A DNA stretch of 64,000 nucleotides from NCBI RefSeq assembly GCF_900090045.1, contig NC_041788.1, positions 434,001 through 498,000 of the forward strand, given 5' to 3'. Of the stretch, positions 24,254 to 35,793 are shown in pieces; the first letter of the stretch is position 1; each line of letters begins with the position of its first letter. The notes below the pieces were generated by a model. The model searched no databases. It was not told the DNA's origin and saw only the letters and a list, made by a program, of their open reading frames with translations. The translations under genes and the position numbers were made by a program. Source of the DNA: Plasmodium malariae. Lineage: Eukaryota > Apicomplexa > Aconoidasida > Haemosporida > Plasmodiidae.

Positions 24254-24952
24254 TTAGGATGGTACTGTTATTTTGGATGTTCTTCTTAATACATCAAGAA
24301 GAAAGTCTTCAACCGTACTTACAGTATTTTCTATCATTCCGTTTGGAAGTTTTATACTTCTTTTTTCTTCTAAAACACTTAAAAGGTTTTTTATTTCAGC
24401 TTCATTCTGACACATATCTTTTTTCTCTTCTTCAGTATTCTGATTATCTACCTTTGCAGACATTTCTTCATCTAATCTTTGTTCAATCCAAAAATATTCT
24501 TGAGCTTGTTTGCAGTATTTTTCTGTTAATGTATTTTCATTTACAATAAATCTGATACGTTTTTGTATTCTACGAATACATTTTTTCCTGGATTCGTCAT
24601 CATTTAAATGATATTCATAAATCTCTTCAAAATCTTTAAGAACATTTGAAATATTCTTAGTTTTCTCTATTTCACGAAGCATTATTTTTTTATTAGAACC
24701 ATATTTTAATAAACTATACATAAAGTCAGTTGATGCATTAAACTCAACATTTCCAAGTTTCTTAACTTCTTCTCTAACATGACCATTCTCCAAATCATTA
24801 TATTCATATACATACCTATAGGGCATTGGGTAATATAATAGCTCCATATCATTTTCATTAGTTGAATTTTCTTCCTTTCTGCTTCCAGTAGCGCACATAT
24901 TAAGTGCGTATATAACAAAAATTTCGATTTTTACAAAGGTAAATATATTCAT
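24254..24952 (-). CDS. Copy 13: secreted P27/25-like protein, intermediate type, tail lost
   Basis: 232 residues from MNIFTFVKIEIFV (24952). It contains the signal segment, an acidic/Asn linker, YRYVYEYNDL, KLGNVEFNASTDFMYSLL, C-IRRIQKRIRFIVNE, EKYC, YFWIEQRLDEEMSAKVDNQ, MC-QNEAEIKNL, SIKLPNGMIENTVST and FLLDVLR. The frame ends at TAA after ITVPS. Downstream, tail-like codons (DFPVKPE) continue in frame before further stops, so the charged tail seen in other copies has been lost by nonsense mutation. The core is complete. It precedes subfamily C, from which it differs by lacking the KWLDVEFHAS and EERLEEEMS signatures. Confidence 0.86.
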   Translation of the reverse strand: MNIFTFVKIEIFVIYALNMCATGSRKEENSTNENDMELLYYPMPYRYVYEYNDLENGHVREEVKKLGNVEFNASTDFMYSLLKYGSNKKIMLREIEKTKNISNVLKDFEEIYEYHLNDDESRKKCIRRIQKRIRFIVNENTLTEKYCKQAQEYFWIEQRLDEEMSAKVDNQNTEEEKKDMCQNEAEIKNLLSVLEEKRSIKLPNGMIENTVSTVEDFLLDVLRRTSKITVPS

Positions 24953-25316
24953 ACTTAACAATAAATTTGTTTAAGAAAAATTTGGGAATAAAAAAATAAT
25001 AACTTTATTAATTTATAAAAATAAGTTAATCCTCAAATATAATGCACTTATATGTGTGTTATATTATCTGTTCATGTTCGACATCGCAAAATGAAAAAAT
25101 ATATTTTATATACAACAATGAATTTATATAATAAAATATAGCTTTAATACTCTATTGTGGTTAACTATTTTTTAACTAGTGTAAAACTTTATATTTTTTT
25201 ATAATTAGCAAAAAATGTTATCTATATATAACAGTATTATATAAGTCAAAAAAAATCTTGTATTGTTCCATATCTTGTATAATTTTAATTGCTATATAAT
25301 TCTTAAACATTTTTGA

Positions 25317-25555
25317 AAAAAAAAAAAAGTAAAATAAAGTAAAACAAACTAAAATAAAATAAAATAAAACAAAATAAAAGAGAATAAAACAAAATAAAAG
25401 AGAATAAAACAAAACAAAACAAAATAAAACAAAACAAAACAAAATAAAACAAAATAAAACAAAATAAAACAAAACTAAAACTAAATAAAACAAAACAAAA
25501 TTAAACTAAACAAAACTAAACAAAACTAAACAAAACTAAACAAAACAAATTAAGG
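25317..25555. repeat. Minisatellite of AAAAC/AAAAT pentamers in an array spacer
   Basis: About 240 bp of imperfect 5-bp (and 10-bp) units, AAAAC and AAAAT with occasional AAACT, lies in the spacer between copies 13 and 14 and follows a poly(A) run. It accounts for most of the extra length of this unit (2256 bp against about 2050). The open frame it creates on the minus strand is a repeat artefact of Phe/Leu/Tyr/Cys/Val residues, not a gene. Confidence 0.9.
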
Positions 25556-26425
25556 AAAGATAAAATAAAATATATTTTTTTGTTTTAAATTTTATTCTTT
25601 TTTTCTAAAAGAAAAAAGAAAGCATATATTAATTTTTTTTCTTTTTAATTTTAAATTCTTCCATATTATTATGGCATTTATACCACGATAGATACCTTAT
25701 ATTTTTCCTGTTTTCCGAAGTATGATCAAAAATAATAACAAAATATATAGAATTTTTCTTTTAAAAAAATATTTCAAACTAAAAAAATTATAGCTATATT
25801 TATAGCATGATAAAATTTAGCATTAAGTAATCCCCCCCCCCTTTACCAATTACTACGTAATACATATAGATTATAAATAATTAAAAGATGACAAAATTCC
25901 TTTATAAATACAAAAAACTTTTATTTTCTTACCTTTATTCTGTTTAATATCGTAGTACATGATTATGTTAAATATTAAAATACATAGTGTGTTGGTCTTA
26001 TTTTTTTTTTTTTTTAAATTAAATAACTACAATTTAGTTCAACTTAATTTTTAAAAACGTAAAATTCAAAGATTACAAAGACTCCAAAAGAAATGCAATA
26101 AATTATTATGTAGTTGAAAAGTGTAAAGAGAAAAAAAGTTTAATTGTATACGTTACAATGCATAAATTTATTTTCCATGAAAAAGTAAAAAATATATGTA
26201 TACGAACAACCAAATTAATTCAAACTTTCTATGAACTTCCATATTTTCCGTGTATCTTTAATGAAGATTTAAGAACACAAAATATTTATAAAAAAACAAA
26301 AAAATCTTAAACACTCACAATTATTTAAATATTTTTAAATATTTAGAAAAAACTATAAATTTATTAATACAGAAATGGCTGTTTCCCCATTATGCTCAGG
26401 CGACAAAAAAAGGTGTAGAAACTGT

Positions 26426-27208
26426 TTAAACTCTATAAAAATCATCGAAATCGAATTCGCGATTAAAATTAAAATCTGAATCTACTTTTTCTGGAGACGT
26501 ATCATCATCTCGATTCATTAGTAAATCTGTAGAAGGTACAACAGTTCCTTCTGCTTTTAGTAAATCTAGAAGGAATCCTCTAGCTAAACTTAGAGTAAAA
26601 TGAATTATATCATCTGTTAATTTCACACCTGTACCTTTTTCATAAACACTTATAACTCTTTTCATTTCATCATAATCATTACAAACGTTTTTTTTTTCTG
26701 GAATAGTTTTTGCCTTATCCACCTTAACTGACATTTCCTCTTCTAATCTTTCCTCTATCCAAAAATATTTCTGTATTTGTTTACAATATTCTTCTGTTAT
26801 ATAATCCTGACGTAGAAAGTAAAGAAGACGTCCCTTTATTCTACTAACACAACTCTGTCTAGCATTTTCATCAATAAACCTAAATGAATACATCTCTTCA
26901 AATTTACGAACTGCATTTGTAATATGGCTCGTAAACAATATATCATAAAAAATATTCCATTTATGTTTACTAATACGCAATAAGTAATATAGCACATCAG
27001 TAGATGCATGAAACTCTACATCTAGCCATTTCTTAATTTCTTCTCGGACGGGACCATTCTTATAATGCTCATAATTGTATTCATAATTAACTTCTTCGGA
27101 ACCTAAACTGCTTCTGATAGACTCACCTAAATATATACTTCCTGAAGCGCACTTAATAAGTACGCATATGACGAAAATTTGAATTTGTAAAAAGATATAT
27201 ATATTCAT
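26426..27208 (-). CDS. Copy 14: secreted P27/25-like protein, subfamily C
   Basis: Intact, 260 residues from MNIYIFLQIQIFVI. It is the first member of subfamily C, which is marked by YNYEHYKNGPVREEIKKWLDVEFHAS (split here by the linker), C-VSRIKGRLLYFLRQ, EEYC, YFWIEERLEEEMSVKVDK, and KLTDDIIHFTLS with FLLDLLK. The EER-LEEE change of the central motif distinguishes C from A and B. The tail is long and acidic with aromatic residues (DDDTSPEKVDSDFNF, ending DDFYRV), a subfamily C trait retained fully only here and in copy 15. Confidence 0.88.
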   Translation of the reverse strand: MNIYIFLQIQIFVICVLIKCASGSIYLGESIRSSLGSEEVNYEYNYEHYKNGPVREEIKKWLDVEFHASTDVLYYLLRISKHKWNIFYDILFTSHITNAVRKFEEMYSFRFIDENARQSCVSRIKGRLLYFLRQDYITEEYCKQIQKYFWIEERLEEEMSVKVDKAKTIPEKKNVCNDYDEMKRVISVYEKGTGVKLTDDIIHFTLSLARGFLLDLLKAEGTVVPSTDLLMNRDDDTSPEKVDSDFNFNREFDFDDFYRV

Positions 27209-28457
27209 CGTGAATAATAAATTCCTGGAGGGAACGAGTATACGGAATTAACAGTATATAAAAATAATTTTTTATAATATTTTAAAAGTAAGCAAAAATG
27301 CAGTAAAATAATTCACTCTTCTATATGTAATATATCTTATTTATAAAATTTTTACACGAATACATACAAATAATATATCCAATATATACAGCCACAAAAC
27401 TAATATAATAACATATATCTTTTTTGTTACAAGGAATAAAATATTTTTTAATTTGCATAAAACATAAATTCTTTTATAATTATAACTCTTCATTCACAGA
27501 TATTATACTATTATATACGTCAATAGGGATAAGTCGTTTTTTAATTTCTATCTTTAGTTTTAATTGTATTTGAGTGCTTGAAATTTAAAAAAAAAATAAA
27601 ATTATGTTATGCATTTTTTTAATTTTAAAAGTTAAATTCCTAATTATTATGAGTGCTATTGTTAAACTATATAGATTCCCTGTGTATATATTATTCCCGT
27701 TTTCCGTAGAAAAATATGCTCAAAAATAGAAGCGAGAAATATATAGCATTTTTCTTTTAAAAAAATATTTTTCTAGCTAGATAAATTATAACTATAATTT
27801 TTCTGCATAGTATAATAAAATTCAGCATTGGATATACCCCCCTTCAACTATTACTAGGTAATAATATATATAGTTTATAAATAATTAAAAAACGAAAAAA
27901 TTCCTTTATAAATACAAAAAACTGCAATTTGTTTGCTTCATTTTTGTATATTATTGTAGTATATATAGCTAGGTTTATAAATAAGATATTATTGAACATT
28001 TATCTCTTTTTTTTTTTTTTTTTTTTTTTTTATTAAATAACTACAGTTTACTTCAACTTATATTAAAAACTCTTAAATACGTAAAATATACAATTAAAAA
28101 TACTCAAAATTAAATGAAATAAATTACTATGAGCTTAAAAAATGTATAGAAAAAAAACGTTCAGTTATATAAACTACAATTTATAAATATGATTTCAATG
28201 TATGAGTACACATAAATATATATATATATATATAGTCAACAAAAATAATTCATACGTTCTGTGCACTTCCACATTTTATAGGAATATTTCATAAAGACTT
28301 AATACTACAAAATATGTATAATAAGAAGGGAAAAACCTTAAACACTCACAATTACTTAAATATTTTTAAATGTGTTAGAAAAAACTATAAATTTATTTAT
28401 AGAAAAATGCTGGTGTCCCCATTATGCTCAGGTGACAAAAAAAGGTGTATAATCTGT

Positions 28458-29246
28458 TCATCTTCTATTAAAACTAGGGCATCCGTGTCCACGATCAAAA
28501 TCTATATTAAAATCTGGTATTTCTGGGGACGTATCATCATCTGGTTTCATTGGTAAGTCCTTAGAAGGTACAATAGTTTGTGCTTTTAGGAAATCTAAAA
28601 GGACAGCCCTAGCTATACATACGGTATGAAGTATCATATCCTCTGTTAAATGCACATTTCTATCCTTTTCATAAGTACATATAAGTCTTTTCATTTCTTC
28701 GGAATTACGACACACATTTTTTTTATCTTTGAATGTTTTTGCCTCATCCATCTTAACTGACATTTCCTCTTCTAATCTTTCTTCTATCCAAAAATATTTC
28801 TGTACTTTTTTACAGTATTCTTCTGTTACATATTCCAAACCTAGAAAATAAAGAAGACGTCCTTTTATTCTTCTAACACATCCTTCTCTAGCACTTTCAT
28901 CAATAAATCTAAATGAATATTTATCTTCAAATTCACGAACAGTATTTAAAACAATGTCAGTATTCTTTATTTTATCAAAAATATCTACTTTCTGTTTAAT
29001 GAGAGGCAATAAGTGGTATAACACATCAGCAGACGCATGAAACTCTACATCTAGCCATTTCTTAACGTCTTCTCTAGGGGGGCCATTCATATAATGTTCA
29101 TATTCATATTCATACTTCTTATCTTCTGCAGTATCTGTTTTGCGAACCTCTACCTTAGATTCATCTTCCCTCATACATCCAGCATCGCACTTAATCAGTG
29201 CGCTTAAGACGAAAATTTGCATTAGCAAAAGGGTATATATATTCAT
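28458..29246 (-). CDS. Copy 15: secreted P27/25-like protein, subfamily C
   Basis: Intact, 262 residues from MNIYTLLLMQIFV (29246); the frame is open for three codons upstream but the family start is used. Landmarks: signal segment, acidic linker, YEYEYEHYMNGPPRED, KWLDVEFHASADVLYHLL, C-VRRIKGRLLYFLGLE, EEYC, YFWIEERLEEEMSVKMDE, VC-RNSEEMKRL, HLTEDMILHTVCIA and LLDFLK. There is an extra Cys in the last helix region (HTVC), shared with copy 16. The long tail DDDTSPEIPDFNIDFDRG is homologous to that of copy 14. Confidence 0.88.
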   Translation of the reverse strand: MNIYTLLLMQIFVLSALIKCDAGCMREDESKVEVRKTDTAEDKKYEYEYEHYMNGPPREDVKKWLDVEFHASADVLYHLLPLIKQKVDIFDKIKNTDIVLNTVREFEDKYSFRFIDESAREGCVRRIKGRLLYFLGLEYVTEEYCKKVQKYFWIEERLEEEMSVKMDEAKTFKDKKNVCRNSEEMKRLICTYEKDRNVHLTEDMILHTVCIARAVLLDFLKAQTIVPSKDLPMKPDDDTSPEIPDFNIDFDRGHGCPSFNRR

Positions 29247-29863
29247 GTCGAACAATAAATTTATTGAAACAAAATTAGAGAATAGGTATATAAATATATT
29301 TATTATATGCTAAATTTACGGAAATCCTTTAAAAAAATACATTCATATATTATATATATTTATTAAAATTCTACAGAGAAGAATAACAAAATATATTTAA
29401 TACAAAGCAATGAAATTAATATAATAAAATAAAACTTTATGGTTAAAAGCGATAAAAAAAAGTTCTACTTTCCTTAAAATATATATTATTATATGCTTTA
29501 AAAGAGTATTCATTCATATATTATGTACTACTACATATGTCATAAAGATTTGTTTTTCAGTTTTTCCTTATCTTTGTTTTGTTTTAAATGTGTAAAAATA
29601 GTTGAAAAATTATGAAAAAAAAAAAAAAGAAAAATTATTTGTGTATTTAAATTCGGTTTGTTTAAAAGAAGAAAAAAAAATGTGTGTTATAAATTTTGTT
29701 TATTCATTAAAAAAAAAAAAAAAAAAAAAAAAAATTTATTTTGTTTGTTTTAAATTTTGTTTATTTAAATAAAAAAAATATATTTACATCATTAATTTTT
29801 TTTTCTTTTTTCTTTTTAAATTTAATTTTAAATTTAAATTAATAACTAATTTGAGTCCTCTTG

Positions 29864-30223
29864 TTACCTTATATAGATGCTGTTTATATATATTATTTCC
29901 GTCTTCCGAAAAAAATATGCTCAAAAATAATAGCAAAATACATTACATTTTTCTATTAAAAAGTTACTTCTAGTTAGAAAAACTATTCCTATATTTTTCC
30001 TGCATAGTATAATTAAATTAAGTATTAATTATTTATCACCCCCTTACCTTATATAGATGCTGTTTATATATATTATTTCCGTCTTCCGAAAAAAATATGC
30101 TCAAAAATAATAGCAAAACACATTACATTTTTCTATTAAAAAGTTACTTCTAGTTAGAAAAACTTCCTATATTTTTTCTTCATAGTATAATTAAATTAAG
30201 TATTAATTATTTATCATCCCCCT
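29864..30223. repeat. 180-bp tandem duplication in an array spacer
   Basis: Two adjacent, nearly identical 180-bp units (29864-30043 and 30044-30223) begin with TTACCTTATATAGATGC and include the TTATTTCCGTCTTCCG block. This is the recurring spacer element seen once in other units, roughly 0.5-0.6 kb upstream of each start codon. The duplication therefore doubles part of the presumed 5' region of copy 15. It accounts for a large part of the longest array step (2381 bp). Confidence 0.88.
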
Positions 30224-30958
30224 TTATATATTACTAGGTACTATATATAGTTTATAAAAAATGAAAAAATTCTTTTATAAATACAAAAATTCCTATTTTG
30301 TCGCTTCTTTTCTGCTTAATATCGCAGTGCATAACTATGTTTAAAAAAAAAAAATAACGGAACGTACGTCTCCTTCCTTTTTTTATTTTATTTTATTTTT
30401 TTATTAAATAACTACAAATTTACGTCAAGTTAAAAATTCTTAAAAACGAAAAATTCAAAGATTAAAGACTAAAAAAGAAATACAATAAATTAATATGGGG
30501 TTAAATGTAACAAGAAAAAATGCTCAAATTATAAAAACTACAATGTATAGATTTGTATTCAATTAAAAAGTACACACATATATATATATATATATATGGA
30601 CAACCAACGTAATTCAAACGTCCAATGAACCTCCTTAATGTCTGTGCATCATTTTTAATAAGGCTTTAAATACACAAAATATGTATAAAAAAAAAAAAAA
30701 AAAAAAAAAAGTGAAAAATTTTTAACTCACAATTATTTATATATTTTAAAATGTGGTAGAAAAAACTATATATATTATTAGTAGAAAAATGGCCATGTTC
30801 TAATTATGCTCAGGTAGGTGGAAAAACAAAGTGTAAAATTCATTTATGTTTTATCAAAATCCAGTGAATCTGAATTTACCATCAAAATCAGAATCTGGTA
30901 TTTGGATAGTCGTACCATCATAACGTTGTATTGGTAAAAATTTAAAACATAAAATTGC

Positions 30959-31627
30959 TTATACTTTTATTAAATCTAAAAGCACGCCCCTAGCTTTACA
31001 TACTGTATGAAGGATCATATCTTCTGTTAACTGTACACTTCTATCTTTTTCATAAATACTTACAAGAGCTTTCATTTCTTCAATATTACGACACATCTTT
31101 TTTTTCTCTTGCATTGTTTGTTCCTTATCTACCTTAACTGACATTTCTTCTTCTAATCTTTCTTCTATCCAGAAATATTTCTGTACTTGTTTACAATATT
31201 CTTCTGTTATTTCTTTTAAACGTACAAAAAATAGAAGACGTCCTTTTATTCTTACATTACAATGCTGTCTAGTATTTTCATCAATAAATCTGAATGAATA
31301 CTTATTTTCAAAATTACGAAGAGTTTTTAAAACAAGGTCACTATTATTTATTATATCAATAATATCATGTCCCTCCTCACTTAAAGGCAACAATGCGTAT
31401 AACACATCAATAGACGTATGAAACTCTAGATCTAACCATTTCTTAACTTCTTCTCTAACGGGACCACCCTTATAATGATCATATTTGTATTCATACTTCT
31501 TATGACCTGGAGTTAATGTTCTTGAATCCTTTACTTTATAAGCATCTTCATTTATACTTCCAGCAGCGCACTTAATAAGTGCGTATAAGACGAAAATTTG
31601 GATTTGTAAAACTGTAAATATATTCAT
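30959..31627 (-). CDS. Copy 16: secreted P27/25-like protein, subfamily C, tail truncated
   Basis: 222 residues from MNIFTVLQIQIFV (31627). The core is complete: YEYKYDHYKGGPVREE, KWLDLEFHTSIDVLYALL, C-NVRIKGRLLFFVRL, EEYC, YFWIEERLEEEMSVKVDKEQ, MC-RNIEEMKAL, QLTEDMILHTVC and LLDLIKV. It ends at TAA (30961-30959). In-frame codons continue beyond it to 30854 and still resemble the subfamily C tail (DGTTIQIPDSDFDG), so the tail was lost by a single nonsense change. The core would still be made. Note C-NVRIK in place of C-VxRIK. Confidence 0.86.
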   Translation of the reverse strand: MNIFTVLQIQIFVLYALIKCAAGSINEDAYKVKDSRTLTPGHKKYEYKYDHYKGGPVREEVKKWLDLEFHTSIDVLYALLPLSEEGHDIIDIINNSDLVLKTLRNFENKYSFRFIDENTRQHCNVRIKGRLLFFVRLKEITEEYCKQVQKYFWIEERLEEEMSVKVDKEQTMQEKKKMCRNIEEMKALVSIYEKDRSVQLTEDMILHTVCKARGVLLDLIKV

Positions 31628-32977
31628 ATCGAACAATATAATTGCAGATGAAAATTTTGGGCATATGTATATATAAAAATAAATTTATTCTTTTCTAAAA
31701 TTAGGTAAATGCTCCAAAATAAGGCGTTCATATATGTTATATTATTTATAAATATTCTACAGTAACGGATAAAAAAATATATCTAATATACAACGATAAA
31801 ATTAAAAGGGGGGAAATAAATTTTTAATTTACTTGAAATATATATATATTCTTATTTATTATATGTTTTAGAAAAGCATTCATTTATATGCATATATAAT
31901 TGTATTATCACATAAATCTATAAGAGTTATATCGTTTTTCATTTTTTCTTTTTCTTGTTTAGTTTTAATTTGTATAATAATGTTAAAAAATTTTGAAAAA
32001 AAAAAAAAAAAAAAATTTTATTACTAATTTAATTTTTTTCTTTATATAAAAAAAAAAATAAAAATTATGGTATTAATTTTTTTCTTTTTGAAGTTAAATT
32101 CTTCATTATTATGATAGCTTTTATTCCATGATAGATGCTGCTTGTATATATTATTCTCCTTTTCCAAAGAAAAATATCCTTAAAAATAATAGAAAAATAC
32201 AGCATTCTTCCTTTAAAAAAATATTTCTATCTAGAAAAATTATATCTATACTTTTTCTACATAGTATAATAAAATGAAGCATTAATTGGGTATCCCCTAT
32301 TTACTTATTTTACTAGGTTCTATATATAATTTATAAACAATTGAAAAAGGAATGAATTCCTATACATATACAAAACATTGCAATTTTTTTACTTTTACGT
32401 TGTGTAATACGGTAGAACATAATTAATAAATATGAAATAATTGAATATTTTATTATTTTTTTTTTATTAAATAATTACAAATTTAAGTTAAAAATTCTTA
32501 AAAACATAAAACTCACAATTAAAAAACGTTTCAAAAAAAAATTCAAAAAATTATTTAGTTAAAAAATTATGCATATAGAAAAAGAGTTCAATTATTTACA
32601 CTACATATCATGTATAAATTTGTTTTCAATGAAAGCATATACATATATATTATAAAATATATAAAAAACCAAAATAAACTAAAACGTTTTATGGACTTCA
32701 TATTTTCTGCGAATCATTAATGAAGATTAAAAATAACACAAAATATATGTATAAACAAATGAAAAAAAAAAAAAAAAAAAAAGGAAAAACTTTATAAATA
32801 CCCACAATTACTATTTATATACGTTACAACATGTTAAAAAAAAATATAAATATATCAATAAAAAAAGGGTAATATCCCCATTATTTTGATGTCAGCGCGC
32901 AAACAAAAGTGTAAAAACTATTTAAGTTTTATAACGATCAAGGAAATTAGGTTCACATTTATAGTATCCAATCTAGA

Positions 32978-33709
32978 TTATTTTTGTTTTGTTTTATCAT
33001 TATTTGTGGGGGAAAGTTTATCATATACTTCAGTATATAATTTTAGGTAATCTTCAAGGAAAACCTTTGCTATACTTATAGTAAAATGGATCATATCGTC
33101 CGATAGTTTTATACTTCTACCTTTTTCATAAATACTTATAAGTCTTTTCATTTCATCTTCATTTTTACTCATTGCCTTCTTATCTTGGTAAGTTTCTTCC
33201 CTATCCATCTTAACAGTCATTTCCTCTTCTAATCTTTCTTCTATCCAAAAATATTTTTGTATTGTTTTACAATAATCTTCTGTTAATGGTTCCAAATATA
33301 GAGGATAAAGAAGACGTCCCTTTATTCTTTCAACACAAGATTCTCTGGCTTCTTCATCCCTAAATTTAAATTTATACTTATCTTCATATTCACGAACGGT
33401 ATCATATATACGTTCAGAATACTCTATTTCATTAAAAAGTTTCCATGGATCTTTAGCTAAAGGCAATAAGTGGTATAACACATCAGTTGACGCATGAAAC
33501 TCTACATCTAACCATTTCATAACTTCTTCCCTAGGGGGACCAGACTTATAATGATCATATTTGTATTGATATGTTTTATCTCCTACAGTAATTGTTTTTT
33601 GAACTTGTGGATTATACGAAGGAGCTTGATTTTTCGAGCTACCAGCAGCGCACTTTATAAGTGCGTATATAACGAAAATTTGGATTTGTATGAAGGTATA
33701 TATATTCAT
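32978..33709 (-). CDS. Copy 17: secreted P27/25-like protein, near-twin of copy 18
   Basis: Intact, 243 residues from MNIYTFIQIQIFVI (33709). Positions by residue: signal about 1-22; variable linker 23-45; YQYKYDHYKSGPPREE 47-62; KWLDVEFHAS 65-74; C-VERIKGRL 125-133; EDYC about 144-147; YFWIEERLEEEMTVKMD 153-169; KLSDDMIHF 201-209; tail from 225. The Cys of the MC-x-N motif is Ser (AMSKNE), a loss shared only with copy 18. The protein is identical to copy 18 except for Thr versus Ile just before QKYFW, caused by two adjacent base differences. Confidence 0.88.
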   Translation of the reverse strand: MNIYTFIQIQIFVIYALIKCAAGSSKNQAPSYNPQVQKTITVGDKTYQYKYDHYKSGPPREEVMKWLDVEFHASTDVLYHLLPLAKDPWKLFNEIEYSERIYDTVREYEDKYKFKFRDEEARESCVERIKGRLLYPLYLEPLTEDYCKTIQKYFWIEERLEEEMTVKMDREETYQDKKAMSKNEDEMKRLISIYEKGRSIKLSDDMIHFTISIAKVFLEDYLKLYTEVYDKLSPTNNDKTKQK

Positions 33710-35061
33710 GGTGCACAATAAAATTTGTATAAGAAAAATTAGGTTATATGTGTGAATAAAAATAAATTTATTATTTTCTAAGTGGATGCAAAAGTTATAA
33801 AATAATGTACTTATTATATATATATATATATATTATATATTTATAAAGATACAAAAGTCAGTGATAAAAAAAAAACATATCTAAATTGTTCAAAGATAAA
33901 ATCGATATGAATAAAATAAAACTTTAATAAATTTTTACAAAAATAAATTATTTTTTAATTTGTTTAAAATTTAAATTCTTTTCTATACTTAAGAAAAAGG
34001 TTCATATAAATATATATAAAAATATTATGTACATCATAAATATATATTTTATATTTCTGAATGTTCTGTTTTAATAGATAGAATTTCAAAAAATCAAAAA
34101 TTAAAAAAAAAAAAAAAAAAAAATATTTTTATGTTTAAAATTTTGTTTCTTTATTTAAAAAAAATATAAAATAAAATAATTACATTATATTAGTTTTTTT
34201 TTTTCTTTTTAAATTTAAATTCCTAATTATTATGAGAGCTCTTGTTACATCATATAGATGTCGTTTATATATAATTTATTTCCTTTTTCCAAAAAAGATA
34301 TGCTAAAAAATAACAGCAAAGCTCAACATTTTTCTTTTAAAAAAATGTTTCTAGCTAGAAAAATTATAGCTATATTTTTTTACTGTGGTTTAATAAAATT
34401 ACGTGTTACTAAGTAAAATATATAGTTTATAAACTATTAAAAGAAGAAAAAATTTCTTTACAAATACAAAAAATAGCTTTATTATTATTCTGTTCTGTTT
34501 AATATCGTAGTAGATAACTACGTAATAAATAAGAAATAACAACGGAACGTTTATCTTTTTTTTTTTTTTTTTTTTTTTATTAAATAATTACATTTTACTT
34601 CAACTTAAAAATTCTGAAAAAAGTAAAATTCACAATCATTAAGGTAGGAAAAGAAAAGCAATAAATTAATATGTGATTAAAAAATGTATAAAGAAAAAAT
34701 TTCCAATTACATATGCTACAATTTATAAATTTGTTTTAATTAAAACGTAGACATATATATATATATATATATATATATGGGCAACCAAAATAATTTAAAC
34801 GTTCTGTGCACTTCATATTTTCCGTACATCGCTAATGAAGATTTAATAGAATAAAATATGTATACAAAAGAACAAAAAACTTAAAACTCTCAAAAACTGT
34901 TTATATATTTAAAAACATGTTAGAAAAAACTATAAGTTATTAATTGAAAAATGGTGCCGTCCCCATTCTGCTTATCTAAGCGGAAAAACAGGGTGTAAAC
35001 TATATTTAAGTTTTACAACGATCATAGAAATTAGGTTCACATTTATAGTACCCAATCTAAA

Positions 35062-35793
35062 TTATTTTTGTTTTGTTTTATCATTATTTGTGGGGGAAAG
35101 TTTATCATATACTTCAGTATATAATTTTAGGTAATCTTCAAGGAAAACCTTTGCTATACTTATAGTAAAATGGATCATATCGTCCGATAGTTTTATACTT
35201 CTACCTTTTTCATAAATACTTATAAGTCTTTTCATTTCATCTTCATTTTTACTCATTGCCTTCTTATCTTGGTAAGTTTCTTCCCTATCCATCTTAACAG
35301 TCATTTCCTCTTCTAATCTTTCTTCTATCCAAAAATATTTTTGTATGATTTTACAATAATCTTCTGTTAATGGTTCCAAATATAGAGGATAAAGAAGACG
35401 TCCCTTTATTCTTTCAACACAAGATTCTCTGGCTTCTTCATCCCTAAATTTAAATTTATACTTATCTTCATATTCACGAACGGTATCATATATACGTTCA
35501 GAATACTCTATTTCATTAAAAAGTTTCCATGGATCTTTAGCTAAAGGCAATAAGTGGTATAACACATCAGTTGACGCATGAAACTCTACATCTAACCATT
35601 TCATAACTTCTTCCCTAGGGGGACCAGACTTATAATGATCATATTTGTATTGATATGTTTTATCTCCTACAGTAATTGTTTTTTGAACTTGTGGATTATA
35701 CGAAGGAGCTTGATTTTTCGAGCTACCAGCAGCGCACTTTATAAGTGCGTATATAACGAAAATTTGGATTTGTATGAAGGTATATATATTCAT
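35062..35793 (-). CDS. Copy 18: secreted P27/25-like protein, near-twin of copy 17
   Basis: Intact, 243 residues. The coding DNA appears identical to copy 17 except for two adjacent bases near 35346 (Ile codon here, Thr there). Identity extends downstream a few dozen bases with scattered differences, but the 5' flanks diverge immediately upstream of the start codon. Such near-perfect identity confined mainly to the coding region, inside an otherwise diverged array, points to gene conversion and not to a fresh whole-unit duplication. It lacks the third core Cys, like copy 17. The tail ends NNDKTKQK. Confidence 0.88.
   Translation of the reverse strand: MNIYTFIQIQIFVIYALIKCAAGSSKNQAPSYNPQVQKTITVGDKTYQYKYDHYKSGPPREEVMKWLDVEFHASTDVLYHLLPLAKDPWKLFNEIEYSERIYDTVREYEDKYKFKFRDEEARESCVERIKGRLLYPLYLEPLTEDYCKIIQKYFWIEERLEEEMTVKMDREETYQDKKAMSKNEDEMKRLISIYEKGRSIKLSDDMIHFTISIAKVFLEDYLKLYTEVYDKLSPTNNDKTKQK

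Noticed and set aside
25218..25493. Minus-strand 91-residue Phe/Leu/Cys-rich frame
   Set aside because: It is the translation of the AAAAC/AAAAT minisatellite.
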